Source of the DNA: Flavobacterium cupreum
GTDB lineage: Bacteria; Bacteroidota; Bacteroidia; Flavobacteriales; Flavobacteriaceae
Direction: 5' to 3'
DNA: 64,000 nt
Assembly: GCF_003996965.1 (NCBI RefSeq)
Contig: NZ_QWDM01000003.1
Span: forward strand, 372,001 to 436,000
Shown: piece after piece, positions 8,056-17,238 of the stretch
How the letters are laid out: every line of letters starts with the position of its first letter
Position numbering within the stretch: position 1 is the first letter of the stretch
The notes under the pieces: model-generated
The model's input: the letters and a program-made list of their open reading frames with translations, nothing else
Databases searched by the model: none
What the model was told of the DNA's origin: nothing
Made by a program: the position numbers and the translations under genes

Positions 8056-9768
8056 TTAATTGGATTTCAAATTAGAATTCTGTTTTTCATCTAAATGAGT
8101 CATTTCTTCTTTTTTAATTTCCTGAATGAAAAAGGAAACTGGCATTCCGGTTCTGGCAAAGAAAGCGTTGGTGAATCTTTGTGTACTGCTGAATCCCACT
8201 TCCTCAGCCAAAGCTTTATTGGTATACTTTCTAACTGCTTTATCATTTTGCAGTTGAGAAATTAAATAGTCTACTTTGAGGTCATTAATGTAATCGACGA
8301 ACTTTTTTCCTCTATAGTGATAAATTATTTTTGACAGATACTTTACATTTGCGCCAAAGGCTACAGCTAATTTGCTAGAAGTCAAGTCTTTTTCGAGGAA
8401 TTTGTCGTCCTTTTCAAATTTCTCCAATTGCTTCAACAATGTTTTTATTTTATCCTGATTTATATCAGCAATTACATTTGTTATTTGTTTCTCTTCAACT
8501 TTGGGGGATTTACCTTTAGTCATTAGTTCTTCGTATTTTTGTCTGTATATACGCTTATTTCTTATATTCCGGTATAGTAAAAGGATTAAGGAAAAAAATA
8601 AGAAGGCAATAACCAAACCCTGAATCAAATCATTGTGTTTTCTTCTGTTAAGAATATTTTCTATACTTTTTTTATCTGCCAACAGCTTTTTGGTGTCATA
8701 CTCTTTATGGATCTTATGGGATAGATATCGATACCTGCGATCTAATATCCTGTCTATGTTTAGTAACTTTTGTATGTAATAAAGCTGGTTGTTCAGATCG
8801 TCTTTAGACTTATAATAACGTATCATCAGCTCATAATTCTCACGAAGATCTGGCCGAATATAATTTTTAGTTTCAATAATCTGAACTACTTTTTTAAAGT
8901 AAGGCAATGCTGTTTCATATTCATTTAACTGCCAATAGCTTTTGCCAATGTAAAAATAACCAACAGCCTGGTTTGCAAAGTCCTTCTTTTCTTTTATAAT
9001 AGCTAAAGAATAGTTGATTTGCTTGATAGCCTCCCTATAATTTTTGAGCGCATATTGATTAATTCCTTCAGAATGAATAAAATAAGAATCCATCGTAGTG
9101 ATACCCAACCTTTTTCCTTCTGACAAACCCTTTTTATTTGTTTGGGAACATAAGCCATAATTCCCAATTCTGTTGTAGCACAATCCAAGTGAATGAAGTG
9201 AGTTTAGATAACCTCTTGGATCTTCTTTTTCAAAAAAAGCAATGCATTGCCGAAATAACGATATGGCTTCATCATAAAAACCTAGATAATATTTTATATG
9301 GCCTATTGTATACTTTACTTTATGAATTAAATAATTGTCTTTGGTTTTTGAAATAAAATCATTTGCAATGAGGTAATTGTCCAATGCCTGATCATGTTGT
9401 TTCAGTCCATAGTAAACGATCCCTTTTGACAAATAAGCAGAACCGATAAGATTATTCTCCTTAGACTGCTTAGCACTGTATATCATGCTGTCGGCATAAA
9501 TGAGTTTTAGTTTATCGGGTGAATGATGGAGGTAATTTTTGTATCCATTGACTATCTCCTCGAAATTTTTTTCAGACTTCGATTTTAATAAAAATGATTT
9601 TAAATACAAGGACTGCCTGATAGTATCACCTTGCGATTGGTCAATCCTATCATAGAGATAGTCATAATCTTTACGTAGAAGTGAGTCCGGAATTTTAAAG
9701 GCACTTTCTTGTGCTGTAATCTGATTTCCCAGGCATAGGAAAAAAACGAGTAGATATTTTTTAATCAT
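8056..9768 (-). CDS. TPR-transmembrane-AraC-type transcriptional regulator
   Basis: A 570-aa protein with an N-terminal signal sequence (residues 1-19, ending ITAQ) and TPR-like repeats from about residue 50 to 330 (AYLSKGIVYYGLKQHDQALD, GYFYIGKSYWQLNEYETALP). A single membrane helix follows near residues 395-413 (LVIAFLFFSLILLLYR). The C-terminal AraC-family HTH domain contains ALAEEVGFSSTQRFTNAFFA and then PVSFFIQEIK. This architecture is common in flavobacteria: the periplasmic TPR part senses and the cytoplasmic HTH part binds DNA. It lies upstream of the lanthipeptide genes on the same strand and may control them, or it may act on the divergent lipoprotein gene. Both targets are inference. 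Confidence 0.88.
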   Translation of the reverse strand: MIKKYLLVFFLCLGNQITAQESAFKIPDSLLRKDYDYLYDRIDQSQGDTIRQSLYLKSFLLKSKSEKNFEEIVNGYKNYLHHSPDKLKLIYADSMIYSAKQSKENNLIGSAYLSKGIVYYGLKQHDQALDNYLIANDFISKTKDNYLIHKVKYTIGHIKYYLGFYDEAISLFRQCIAFFEKEDPRGYLNSLHSLGLCYNRIGNYGLCSQTNKKGLSEGKRLGITTMDSYFIHSEGINQYALKNYREAIKQINYSLAIIKEKKDFANQAVGYFYIGKSYWQLNEYETALPYFKKVVQIIETKNYIRPDLRENYELMIRYYKSKDDLNNQLYYIQKLLNIDRILDRRYRYLSHKIHKEYDTKKLLADKKSIENILNRRKHNDLIQGLVIAFLFFSLILLLYRNIRNKRIYRQKYEELMTKGKSPKVEEKQITNVIADINQDKIKTLLKQLEKFEKDDKFLEKDLTSSKLAVAFGANVKYLSKIIYHYRGKKFVDYINDLKVDYLISQLQNDKAVRKYTNKALAEEVGFSSTQRFTNAFFARTGMPVSFFIQEIKKEEMTHLDEKQNSNLKSN

Positions 9769-9930
9769 AGGTTAAGATAAAAGTGTATACTATTTTATTG
9801 TAAGATAATTTCTAAAGAAAGGGGTTTTGTCTTCCAGAAATGTTCTTGAACAGTTTTTCTAAAAAAAAGAACATCAAATATAATATAAACAATTGATAAT
9901 GAGATGAATATTTTTAAAAAATAGGGTATG

Positions 9931-9969
9931 GATTTTCCGAAAATCGATATGCTATTTTCCGAAAATCGA
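9931..9969. promoter_or_regulatory. Two palindromic repeats, candidate operator
   Basis: The 15-base sequence TTTTCCGAAAATCGA occurs at 9933-9947 and again at 9955-9969, a spacing of 22 bases, about two DNA turns. Each copy is nearly palindromic (TTTTC-C-GAAAA). They lie in the 355-base gap between the divergent regulator gene (start 9768) and lipoprotein gene (start 10124). The rest of this gap holds no convincing gene. Confidence 0.5.
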
Positions 9970-10123
9970 CAATACATCTTTTGCGAGATTGAAATCCAGC
10001 TTCTAGCTTTGTCCCGAATTCAAAAGCAAAAATGTTTGGCATCGTGCTAAATAAAAGTTCTGCTTCCCGGGGAAATGAACTGGCGAAAAAAAAAGTAGCC
10101 GGTCACATTTAACAAATTTAATC

Positions 10124-10834
10124 ATGAAAAATTTATCATTATGGGTACTTACCATTACAATTCTGTCGATTTCCTGCACAAATGATTTTACAGCGGATAG
10201 CGAATTAAAAGAAATTAATTCCCTTGAGGGCTCAACCTCTAAGCTGAGTAAATCCAATGTATCCAGTTTCGCTAAAAATTCACTTACTCTGCAAATCGAT
10301 CAGCTGCTATCACAATTTTATGATCAGAGTACTTTCGATTCTGAATCAATTCTTTCAATTAATCAGGCGATCCATCCCACTGGAAATACAACAGTATCAT
10401 TGGTTGCGGGTAATTTAAACCTGACCAATTCATCAATCGATGCAATCAGAAATGCAGTAAACCAATCGCAGGGACTATTTGAATTAAACGTCGATAATCC
10501 TTCTATGACAGCAGCAGGGAAAGCCAGTCTGTCAAACTTTATTGAAAACATTATGGAATTCAATAATGGTGATTACCAAAGTATGCTCCAGTCAATAGCA
10601 CTTTATCAATCTAATATTAGCACTGATACTTCCTATACATCGGAAGATAAGTGTGTCATACTCGCTATATCTTCGATTGCAGGCTCTTCCCTTTTTTACG
10701 AAAAAAAGCGTGGGGATAAAGATTGGGACACAGCTATTGGTAACAGGGATGATAATTTTATCCCCACAGATGAAATTACTTTTAAAACGGTAAGAATGGC
10801 TTTGCTGTCCGGAATTATTCAAAATAATTTATAA
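10124..10834 (+). CDS. Predicted lipoprotein of unknown function
   Basis: A 236-aa protein with a lipoprotein signal: a short hydrophobic stretch ending in LSISC, so Cys19 would be lipidated. The rest is rich in Ser, Asn and Leu, has no Walker or other catalytic motif, and looks helical (SIDAIRNAVNQSQGLF, LSNFIENIMEFNNGDYQSML). I do not recognise the family. It is followed after 11 bases by a small membrane protein gene and then by AraC and rteC on the same strand, so it may be part of one regulatory transcript. Confidence 0.7.
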   Translation: MKNLSLWVLTITILSISCTNDFTADSELKEINSLEGSTSKLSKSNVSSFAKNSLTLQIDQLLSQFYDQSTFDSESILSINQAIHPTGNTTVSLVAGNLNLTNSSIDAIRNAVNQSQGLFELNVDNPSMTAAGKASLSNFIENIMEFNNGDYQSMLQSIALYQSNISTDTSYTSEDKCVILAISSIAGSSLFYEKKRGDKDWDTAIGNRDDNFIPTDEITFKTVRMALLSGIIQNNL

Positions 10835-10845
10835 AAAGAGAAATC

Positions 10846-11109
10846 ATGTATCTATCACCCAAGATTGAAAAAAGAATCGTAACTGTTTTTTGCGTGTTTT
10901 TAATCATTTTTAATCTTATCGAGCTTTATTTCATTTATGAGCTGTCGAAATTTGATGAAATGATTGGTTATCCATCCATAAATGAGGTTAAAACCCGTAA
11001 TGTACGACCGCTGGCTTTTCTGTTTTTTACAGATAACCTTGCCAACTTATTATTTGTGTCCGTTTCCTTGATGTGGATATTAATGTCCAATAGTTCCTAT
11101 CAAGACTGA
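10846..11109 (+). CDS. Small two-helix membrane protein
   Basis: An 87-aa protein with two hydrophobic segments, about residues 10-33 (TVFCVFLIIFNLIELYFIY) and 60-81 (PLAFLFFTDNLANLLF, VSLMWILM). There is no known motif. It starts 11 bases after the lipoprotein stop, which suggests the two are co-expressed and possibly act together at the envelope. Confidence 0.65.
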   Translation: MYLSPKIEKRIVTVFCVFLIIFNLIELYFIYELSKFDEMIGYPSINEVKTRNVRPLAFLFFTDNLANLLFVSVSLMWILMSNSSYQD

Positions 11110-11144
11110 TGATCCAAAATTTTCTTTAGGGTTTATCACAGCAA

Positions 11145-12023
11145 ATGTTTAAAATTAATGTTTTGATAAAGAAAAGTTTATTATACCGGCATTCAGACCT
11201 GCAGGTCTTTACTTTTGAAAGGTTTTGTTCGAAAGCTGCACTGGAACAATATTTTAACAGCAGTTACTTCATTATAATTTTGATAAATTCAGGATGTATA
11301 ACCTTGCGGGCAAATCATGTGGAGTATTACTTATGCCAAAGTGAACTGCTTGTAATACCGGTTAGAACTTCTTGCGAGATTGTATTGATGAGTGAAACAT
11401 TGGAGATTTCCCTACTTTCTTTTACACCAGGTTTTATCTTTAAGAATACAATAAGAAAGCCAAACATAGGTTTCTTTGAATTTTTTATCGCAAAATTTCC
11501 ATCGAAAATAAAGCTCAAGGATGAGGATTCTCTTTTGCTGAATGATTTGTTTGCTTTAACAGGAAACAAAAGATACAAAACAAATGAATATCCATTTTAT
11601 AACGAAGTACTGTCGCTGAGCTTCAATCTTTTGTTGTATGTGCTTGCTTCAATATACAGCAAAGATTCCTGTAATGTAAAAGAAAAACATACCCGAAAGG
11701 AAAAACTGGTATTCCAATTTTTACAACTAGTAGAGCTTCATTGTGCAAAAGAGCATAGTGTCAAGTTTTATTCTGATGCATTATTAATAACAAAAGGACA
11801 CCTTAGTAAAACCGTACAGCAGGTCACCAATAAGACCGTTAAGCAGTTTATCGAAGAAGCACTTATTTTGGAAGCTAAAATTTTGCTTCAAAATGATGAC
11901 TTGACCATTTTGCAGATTATTGAGGAATTACATTTTTGTAATTCCTCATCTTTTAGCAATTTTTTTAGAAAATCAACTTTCATGTCCCCCTCGGAGTACC
12001 GTTTAAGGCTGAGATCTGAATGA
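11145..12023 (+). CDS. AraC-family transcriptional regulator
   Basis: A 292-aa regulator. The N-terminal half looks like an AraC_binding/cupin-type sensor (ILINSGCITLRANHVEYYL). The C-terminal 100 residues form the double-HTH AraC domain, with ILLQNDDLTILQIIEELHF and SSSFSNFFRKSTFMSPSEYR. The gene ends 9 bases before rteC. In CTnDOT the rteC gene is controlled by the two-component pair RteA/RteB; no such pair is visible here. This AraC protein may be the input to rteC instead, which is inferred from adjacency. Confidence 0.88.
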   Translation: MFKINVLIKKSLLYRHSDLQVFTFERFCSKAALEQYFNSSYFIIILINSGCITLRANHVEYYLCQSELLVIPVRTSCEIVLMSETLEISLLSFTPGFIFKNTIRKPNIGFFEFFIAKFPSKIKLKDEDSLLLNDLFALTGNKRYKTNEYPFYNEVLSLSFNLLLYVLASIYSKDSCNVKEKHTRKEKLVFQFLQLVELHCAKEHSVKFYSDALLITKGHLSKTVQQVTNKTVKQFIEEALILEAKILLQNDDLTILQIIEELHFCNSSSFSNFFRKSTFMSPSEYRLRLRSE

Positions 12024-12032
12024 ACCTGAAAG

Positions 12033-12914
12033 ATGGAATTATATTGTTTGCATAATATTATTAATATGATACAATCCCCTTACAAAGATGTCCTTTACAG
12101 TATCGTAAAAAAAGAACAGGAAATCAGTTTGGAATCCGTGCATGTAATAGACGAGTCCTATCGTATGATTATTTTCCTGCAGGATTTATTGTCAGGAATG
12201 AAAAAGCAAGTTTTGGAGCATCATTTTACAGAGGCAAATGAAGAAATCGAATTCTTCAGAATTATTAAGCCACAAATACTTGGAAAGTTGATTTACTATA
12301 ATAAAGTGTACAGGATAGAAACATCCTGTCCGGTAAATGGAGGAAAAATGTATTATAAATATTTTTCCGGTGAATTGCAGCATTTGAAGAATGAATATAA
12401 AGAACATATTTGCAATTCTGATTTTTACCGGTATTATCGGTCAGGGAGAACCGACAGAGACCATGACTTTTTTAAATTAGGAAAAATAAATCTAAACACT
12501 GGTCTTAACAGTTTTATTTTTGAAGTTGATACTCAATTTTCTACTTACTATGATTATAAAGTTTCCCGTATCATAGCGGATGAACTGCTCTACAATTACC
12601 TGATTATCAAAATTAATCCTGTTGACAAGCCCGATATGGTTTTGCAGAATGCTGAATCCACAAAAGATGTTTTCTGGACAGAATCGAAAAATGCACTGAT
12701 AGAGTTGATTTATGCACTTTATGTATCGGGGGCAATTTCTAACGGTAAAACTGGAATCCGCAAAATCAGCTTAATCTTTCAAATCGTGTTTCGTATCCAA
12801 TTAGGAGATATCCACCATGCTTTTCACCGTATGAAAGAACGCTCAGGTAATCGCACTTTGTTTTTAGACCAGCTCAAAACTTCCTTAGATCAGTATATGG
12901 ATAAAGATCTATAA
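12033..12914 (+). CDS. rteC: RteC-family regulator of ICE excision
   Basis: A 293-aa RteC-like protein (or 282 aa from the internal ATG at 12066). Family-like stretches include CPVNGGKMYYKYFSGELQ, FYRYYRSGRTDRDHDFF and a C-terminal winged-HTH-like region. In CTnDOT, RteC binds upstream of the excision genes and switches excision on. Here it sits just ahead of an excisionase-like HTH gene, with an inverted repeat between them at 13017-13054. A rho-independent terminator follows at 12941-12969. Assignment rests on recognisable sequence and on gene order. Confidence 0.85.
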   Translation: MELYCLHNIINMIQSPYKDVLYSIVKKEQEISLESVHVIDESYRMIIFLQDLLSGMKKQVLEHHFTEANEEIEFFRIIKPQILGKLIYYNKVYRIETSCPVNGGKMYYKYFSGELQHLKNEYKEHICNSDFYRYYRSGRTDRDHDFFKLGKINLNTGLNSFIFEVDTQFSTYYDYKVSRIIADELLYNYLIIKINPVDKPDMVLQNAESTKDVFWTESKNALIELIYALYVSGAISNGKTGIRKISLIFQIVFRIQLGDIHHAFHRMKERSGNRTLFLDQLKTSLDQYMDKDL

Positions 12915-12938
12915 AATTCATACATATCATTCTTAGCT

Positions 12939-12970
12939 AAAGCAGTGTCATAAAAACACTGCTTTTTTTA
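12939..12970 (+). terminator. Rho-independent terminator after rteC
   Basis: AGCAGTGT (12941-12948) and ACACTGCT (12956-12963) form a perfect 8-bp stem with a 7-base loop, followed by TTTTTTTA. It ends the AraC-rteC transcript. Confidence 0.85.
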
Positions 12971-13016
12971 TTACCTGCCCATATCCACCCATTGGCAGAA
13001 TACTCCTGCGGCCTTA

Positions 13017-13054
13017 GTTTATCAACCAACAAAAATGAACAAACGTTGATAAAC
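13017..13054. promoter_or_regulatory. 10-bp inverted repeat, candidate RteC operator
   Basis: GTTTATCAAC (13017-13026) and GTTGATAAAC (13045-13054) are perfect inverted repeats, 28 bases centre to centre. They lie upstream of the excisionase-like HTH gene. RteC of CTnDOT binds inverted half sites upstream of its excision operon, so this is a natural candidate. Copies of TTGGCAGAA flank the region (near 12992 and 13113). Confidence 0.45.
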
Positions 13055-13191
13055 AAGCCATTGTTTGTTTTTCTGAAATCTCAAAAAAAATACTTTTCAA
13101 TTGGCAAGCCTTGGCAGAAAATGTCATTAATGCGTTCCAATTTTGCATAGATCATTAATCGAGAATTAGTAATTGATAAAACATAGCTATT

Positions 13192-13509
13192 ATGAATATC
13201 GACAGAATGGAATTTATGTCATGGATGGAGCGTATAATGGATCGCTTCGATATACTGGGCGAACACTTTGAAAATACCCAAAAACAAAAGAGCGCTATTG
13301 ATGGGGAAGAATTGCTGGACAGTCAGGACCTGTTTATGATGCTCAAGGTCAGCTCACGTTCTTTACAGCGTTACCGATCCTCGGGTAAGCTTCCTTATTA
13401 TACCATTAGCGGCAAACTGTACTATAAACTATCTGATGTAAACCAGTTTGTCCGCGATAGCTTTTCTGCTCCACTTAGAAAACAGATTAAGACAATTCCG
13501 GACAAATAA
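13192..13509 (+). CDS. Excisionase-like helix-turn-helix protein
   Basis: A 105-aa DNA-binding protein with a HTH_17/MerR-like domain at about residues 40-95: LLDSQDLFMMLKVSSRSLQR, then YRSSGKLPYYTISGKLYYKL. Proteins of this kind follow rteC in Bacteroidota ICEs and act as recombination directionality factors or regulators. The gene starts 222 bases after the rteC terminator, so it has its own promoter region. It is followed by the DUF4099/DUF3945 gene. Confidence 0.8.
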   Translation: MNIDRMEFMSWMERIMDRFDILGEHFENTQKQKSAIDGEELLDSQDLFMMLKVSSRSLQRYRSSGKLPYYTISGKLYYKLSDVNQFVRDSFSAPLRKQIKTIPDK

Positions 13510-13590
13510 AGCCTCAAAAAGACTTGAACAGTCTGGCTATTGAGCTTTGGTTTACTTTCGATCCTACTTTAACAAAACTGAAAATATATT

Positions 13591-15027
13591 ATGAGTGAAC
13601 AAGAGAAACCCAAACAAGAAACTCCAGAGCAACTGACAGACATTCTTTTAGTACTGGACCAGGAAAAAATGAAAATTGTGGATGTAAAAGGAATTGATAA
13701 AAATGGAGAATTGGAAACAGTTCCCGCTGATAAAAAAAATCAAAATCAATTTATGCGGGTTGATAAACAAGGAGATTTGCTGTCCAACTTCTTTTCCAAT
13801 TTCTTTAGCCAGCTAAAAAATCCGACCCGTTTCAATTTTTTCAAAGTGCCACAATTGCTGTCTGTAGGTATTGCTGCAGAAATGCAAAAACAGATTGATA
13901 ATCCAAAGCCCGAAGGCGAAAAACTAATGAAAGAATATGAAGTTAAGATGGAATTACAAAAAGATAACAAAGTAGAAAATCATAAAAACATGGAAACAAC
14001 ACAAACAACAACAGAAACAAGCGAGTATCGTTTTAAACCAGAACAAATCGATTGGGATACCATGAACAATCTGGGGCTCAGCAAAGAAAAACTAGAAAAG
14101 ATGAATCTGCTTGAACCGTTACTTAAAGGCTACAAGTCAAATGAACTGGTTCCCATCAGCCTTAATTTAGGAACTGCTATCACACGAATGGATGCAAGGC
14201 TGTCATTACAGTCAAATGAAGAAGGACAGGTTGTAGTTGCCATTCACGGTATAAGGAAAGAACCAACATTAAATTTTCCATTTTTCGGGCATGAATTTAG
14301 CAAAGAAGATAAGGACAACCTGCTTAAAACCGGCAATATGGGGCGTGTTGTAGATCTTACCAATCTCAAAACAGGAGAACCAGTTCCCTCAATTATCAGT
14401 GTAGACAGGCTTACCAATGAATTAGTAGCCCTTCATGTGGATAAGATAAAGATCCCGGATGAAATCAAAGGAATCAAACTTAATGAAGAACAAAAACAAA
14501 CCTTACTGGAAGGCAAACCGCTTTACATCGAGGGGATGATCTCCAAAAAAGGGGATCCATTTAATGCTACTGTCCAGTTTAATGCCGATAAACGATATGT
14601 CGAATTCCAATTTGACAGAACCCAGAGTACTGGTCAAACCCAAAATAACCAGCAGCAAAACCAAGAAGTTCCAAAAACCATACGAGGGAAAGAGCTCAGT
14701 GAGCAGCAGTACGAACAATTTGCAGCAGGAAAAACCATTTATGTAGACGGATTGGTGGATAAACAAGGTAAAGAATACAAAGGGTATCTGACTTTCAATA
14801 AAGATACCGGTAAAGCCGGGTTTTCATTTAGTAATCCTAACAGTGTGAAGGTTCAGCCAGCCGAAGAACATAAAACCCAGACAGCTGTTAATTCCGAAGG
14901 TAAAACCAATGAGGCGACTAAAAATAGCACAGAACCACTAAAATCAGGACAGAAAGAACCTGACAGCAAGAAACAACAGGAAGAGCAAGACAACACACCA
15001 GCCAAGAGCAAAGGTAGAAAAATGTAA
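13591..15027 (+). CDS. DUF4099/DUF3945 conjugative-element protein
   Basis: A 478-aa protein found in Bacteroidota ICEs next to topoisomerase III. The N-terminus is a short acidic/basic region. Residues about 145-270 match a DUF4099-like domain (FKPEQIDWDTMNNLGLSKEK). The C-terminal half has two DUF3945-type repeats beginning KGIKLNEEQKQTLLEGKPLY and RGKELSEQQYEQFAAGKTIY, each followed by a beta-rich segment. The tail is low complexity and ends KSKGRKM, a basic tail shared with the 284-aa gene at 53399. Its function is unknown; a role in DNA processing during transfer is inferred from context. Confidence 0.8.
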   Translation: MSEQEKPKQETPEQLTDILLVLDQEKMKIVDVKGIDKNGELETVPADKKNQNQFMRVDKQGDLLSNFFSNFFSQLKNPTRFNFFKVPQLLSVGIAAEMQKQIDNPKPEGEKLMKEYEVKMELQKDNKVENHKNMETTQTTTETSEYRFKPEQIDWDTMNNLGLSKEKLEKMNLLEPLLKGYKSNELVPISLNLGTAITRMDARLSLQSNEEGQVVVAIHGIRKEPTLNFPFFGHEFSKEDKDNLLKTGNMGRVVDLTNLKTGEPVPSIISVDRLTNELVALHVDKIKIPDEIKGIKLNEEQKQTLLEGKPLYIEGMISKKGDPFNATVQFNADKRYVEFQFDRTQSTGQTQNNQQQNQEVPKTIRGKELSEQQYEQFAAGKTIYVDGLVDKQGKEYKGYLTFNKDTGKAGFSFSNPNSVKVQPAEEHKTQTAVNSEGKTNEATKNSTEPLKSGQKEPDSKKQQEEQDNTPAKSKGRKM

Positions 15028-15046
15028 TCATAAAAAACATTAAGAT

Positions 15047-17119
15047 ATGAAAGCAGTGATTACTGAAAAACCAAGTGTTGCCCGTGAAATAGCCTTATTA
15101 TTAGGCGCAACAAATAAGGAAAACGGTTTTTTTACAGGAAATGGTTATATAGTCACTTGGGCTTTAGGGCATTTAGTAGGACTTGGTTTGCCTGAAGATT
15201 ATGGATTTTCAGGCTTTCAAAAAGATGTCTTACCAATATTGCCTAAGCCTTTTCTGTTAAAAGTTCGAAAAGTAAAAAATGAGAAAGGCTATGTTACTGA
15301 TACAGGTGCTGCAAAACAGCTTAAAATCATCGCACAGGTAATAAAAAGCTGTGAAAGCATTATTGTGGCTACTGATGCCGGACGTGAAGGAGAATTGATT
15401 TTCCGTTATATCTACCAATACCTGCAATGTAAGAAACCATTTGAACGGTTGTGGATTAGCTCTCTTACTGAGAAAGCCATCAAACAGGGATTTGATAATC
15501 TTAAACCAGGCAGTGATTTTGATGGTTTGTATCTGGCCGCAAGGGCAAGAAGCCGTGCCGATTGGCTTGTAGGTATCAACGCCTCGCAGGCACTCAGTAT
15601 TTCTGCAGGTAATAGTATTTATACATTAGGAAGAGTACAAACACCAACGCTGGCTTTAATCTGTAAACGATATTTGGAAAACAAAAGTTTTACAATTCAG
15701 ACGTACTGGCAGCTGCAGCTTAGCCATCAAAAAGAGTTTATTAACTTTATTAGCCTCTCCAAAAACAAATGGGATGATAAAAAACAAGCTGATGCTATTT
15801 TCAAGTCCATTCAGCGAAGCAAAACTGCCAATGTTACTTCCGTAGAAAGTAAAACCATTACAGAGCATCCGCCTCTTCTTTTTGATCTAACGGGCCTACA
15901 GAAAGAGGCCAATAAAAAGCTGAACTTTTCAGCAGAAGAAACGCTCTCTATTGTCCAAAGCCTTTACGAAAAGAGATTCATCAGCTATCCAAGGACCGGA
16001 AGCAAATATATCCCGGAAGATCTTTGGGATGAAATTTCTAATCTGGTCAGAGCATTGGAAAACAAACCCTCTTGTAAAGAAGCCTTTGCCAGAATAAAAT
16101 GGGGACGATTGAATAAACGCATAGTTAACGACCTGAAAGTGACCGATCATCATGGACTTCTTATTACAGAGAAAATACCCTCTGTATTACCTGCTAAAGA
16201 AAATTCTATTTATGATATGATTGCCCTACGGTTATTAGAAGCGGTTTCCGAGGCTAGCATAAAAGAAATTACAGACATAACGTTAAATGTTTTGCATTAT
16301 GATTTTTCTTTGAAAGGTTCTAAAGTCATGCAGGCAGGATGGCGTGCCATTAAAGGAAGTTTTTTTGACGAAGACAGTGAACACATTCAGGAGCTGCCAG
16401 AACTAAAAGTTGGCGATGAAGTTAAAATCAAAGAAGCCGTTGTACTGGAAAAGAAAACGAAGCCTCCTGTTTTATATACAGAAGCGGGGCTTTTATCTGC
16501 TATGGAAACTGCCGGAAAGGAAATTGAAAGTGAATATGCACGAAAAGCGTTACAAAATATTGGAATAGGTACGCCCGCGACAAGAGCTGGTATCATAGAG
16601 ATACTTTTTAGCAGAAAGTATATTCAGAGGCAAAAAAAATCCCTGATACCAACTGAAAAAGGACTGCAAGTGTATAATCTTGTGAAAGATAAAAAAATTG
16701 CAGATGTAGCAATGACCGGCGAATGGGAATTGGCTTTAGAAAAAATAGAACATAATCAAATTGATTTTGATGTCTTCCAAAAGGAAATTGAAGCTTATGC
16801 AACTTCTATCACTGCAGAACTTCTTAATGCTTCCATAGCAACTGAAAATTTACCTGCTCTTATTTGTCCTAAATGCAGAAACAACCAATTACTCATCAAA
16901 GATATACTTGTCAAATGTCCCGATGACAATTGCAAATGGATACAGTTTCGTAATGTTTGCGGAATCCATTTGAGCATAGCTGATATAGAGAAATTGGTCA
17001 ATGAAAAAAGAACCTCCCTTATTAAAGGAATGAAAAGTAAATCTGGTAAAAAATTCAATGCTTATATTGCGATTGCTGGTGATGGGAAAACTGTCTTTGA
17101 GTTTGAAACAACTAAATAG
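15047..17119 (+). CDS. topB: DNA topoisomerase III (type IA)
   Basis: A 690-aa type IA topoisomerase. The TOPRIM domain opens the protein (MKAVITEKPSVAREIALLLG) with the acidic ATDAGREGE motif at about 108-116. The active-site Tyr is Tyr314 in FISYPRTGS. Further family signatures are IGTPATRAGIIEIL and LGRVQTPTLALI. The C-terminus has a zinc-ribbon-like CPKC...CPDDNC segment. It relaxes or decatenates DNA strands, presumably of the excised or transferring element. It begins 19 bases after the DUF3945 gene, so both are probably one transcript. Confidence 0.95.
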   Translation: MKAVITEKPSVAREIALLLGATNKENGFFTGNGYIVTWALGHLVGLGLPEDYGFSGFQKDVLPILPKPFLLKVRKVKNEKGYVTDTGAAKQLKIIAQVIKSCESIIVATDAGREGELIFRYIYQYLQCKKPFERLWISSLTEKAIKQGFDNLKPGSDFDGLYLAARARSRADWLVGINASQALSISAGNSIYTLGRVQTPTLALICKRYLENKSFTIQTYWQLQLSHQKEFINFISLSKNKWDDKKQADAIFKSIQRSKTANVTSVESKTITEHPPLLFDLTGLQKEANKKLNFSAEETLSIVQSLYEKRFISYPRTGSKYIPEDLWDEISNLVRALENKPSCKEAFARIKWGRLNKRIVNDLKVTDHHGLLITEKIPSVLPAKENSIYDMIALRLLEAVSEASIKEITDITLNVLHYDFSLKGSKVMQAGWRAIKGSFFDEDSEHIQELPELKVGDEVKIKEAVVLEKKTKPPVLYTEAGLLSAMETAGKEIESEYARKALQNIGIGTPATRAGIIEILFSRKYIQRQKKSLIPTEKGLQVYNLVKDKKIADVAMTGEWELALEKIEHNQIDFDVFQKEIEAYATSITAELLNASIATENLPALICPKCRNNQLLIKDILVKCPDDNCKWIQFRNVCGIHLSIADIEKLVNEKRTSLIKGMKSKSGKKFNAYIAIAGDGKTVFEFETTK

Positions 17120-17238
17120 CTTTAAACATATTCGCAGCTTACTATTATTAAATGTTTTGATGATAGAATATATTAAATGATATAAAAGTAAATAGTTACT
17201 TAAAATTCAAACAACTCTTTTACTCGTAAAGCACTCCG

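Noticed and set aside
9795..10257. Two minus-strand frames (60 and 84 aa) in and over the divergent promoter
   Set aside because: They cover the operator-like palindromes or run antisense to the lipoprotein signal peptide, and match no family.
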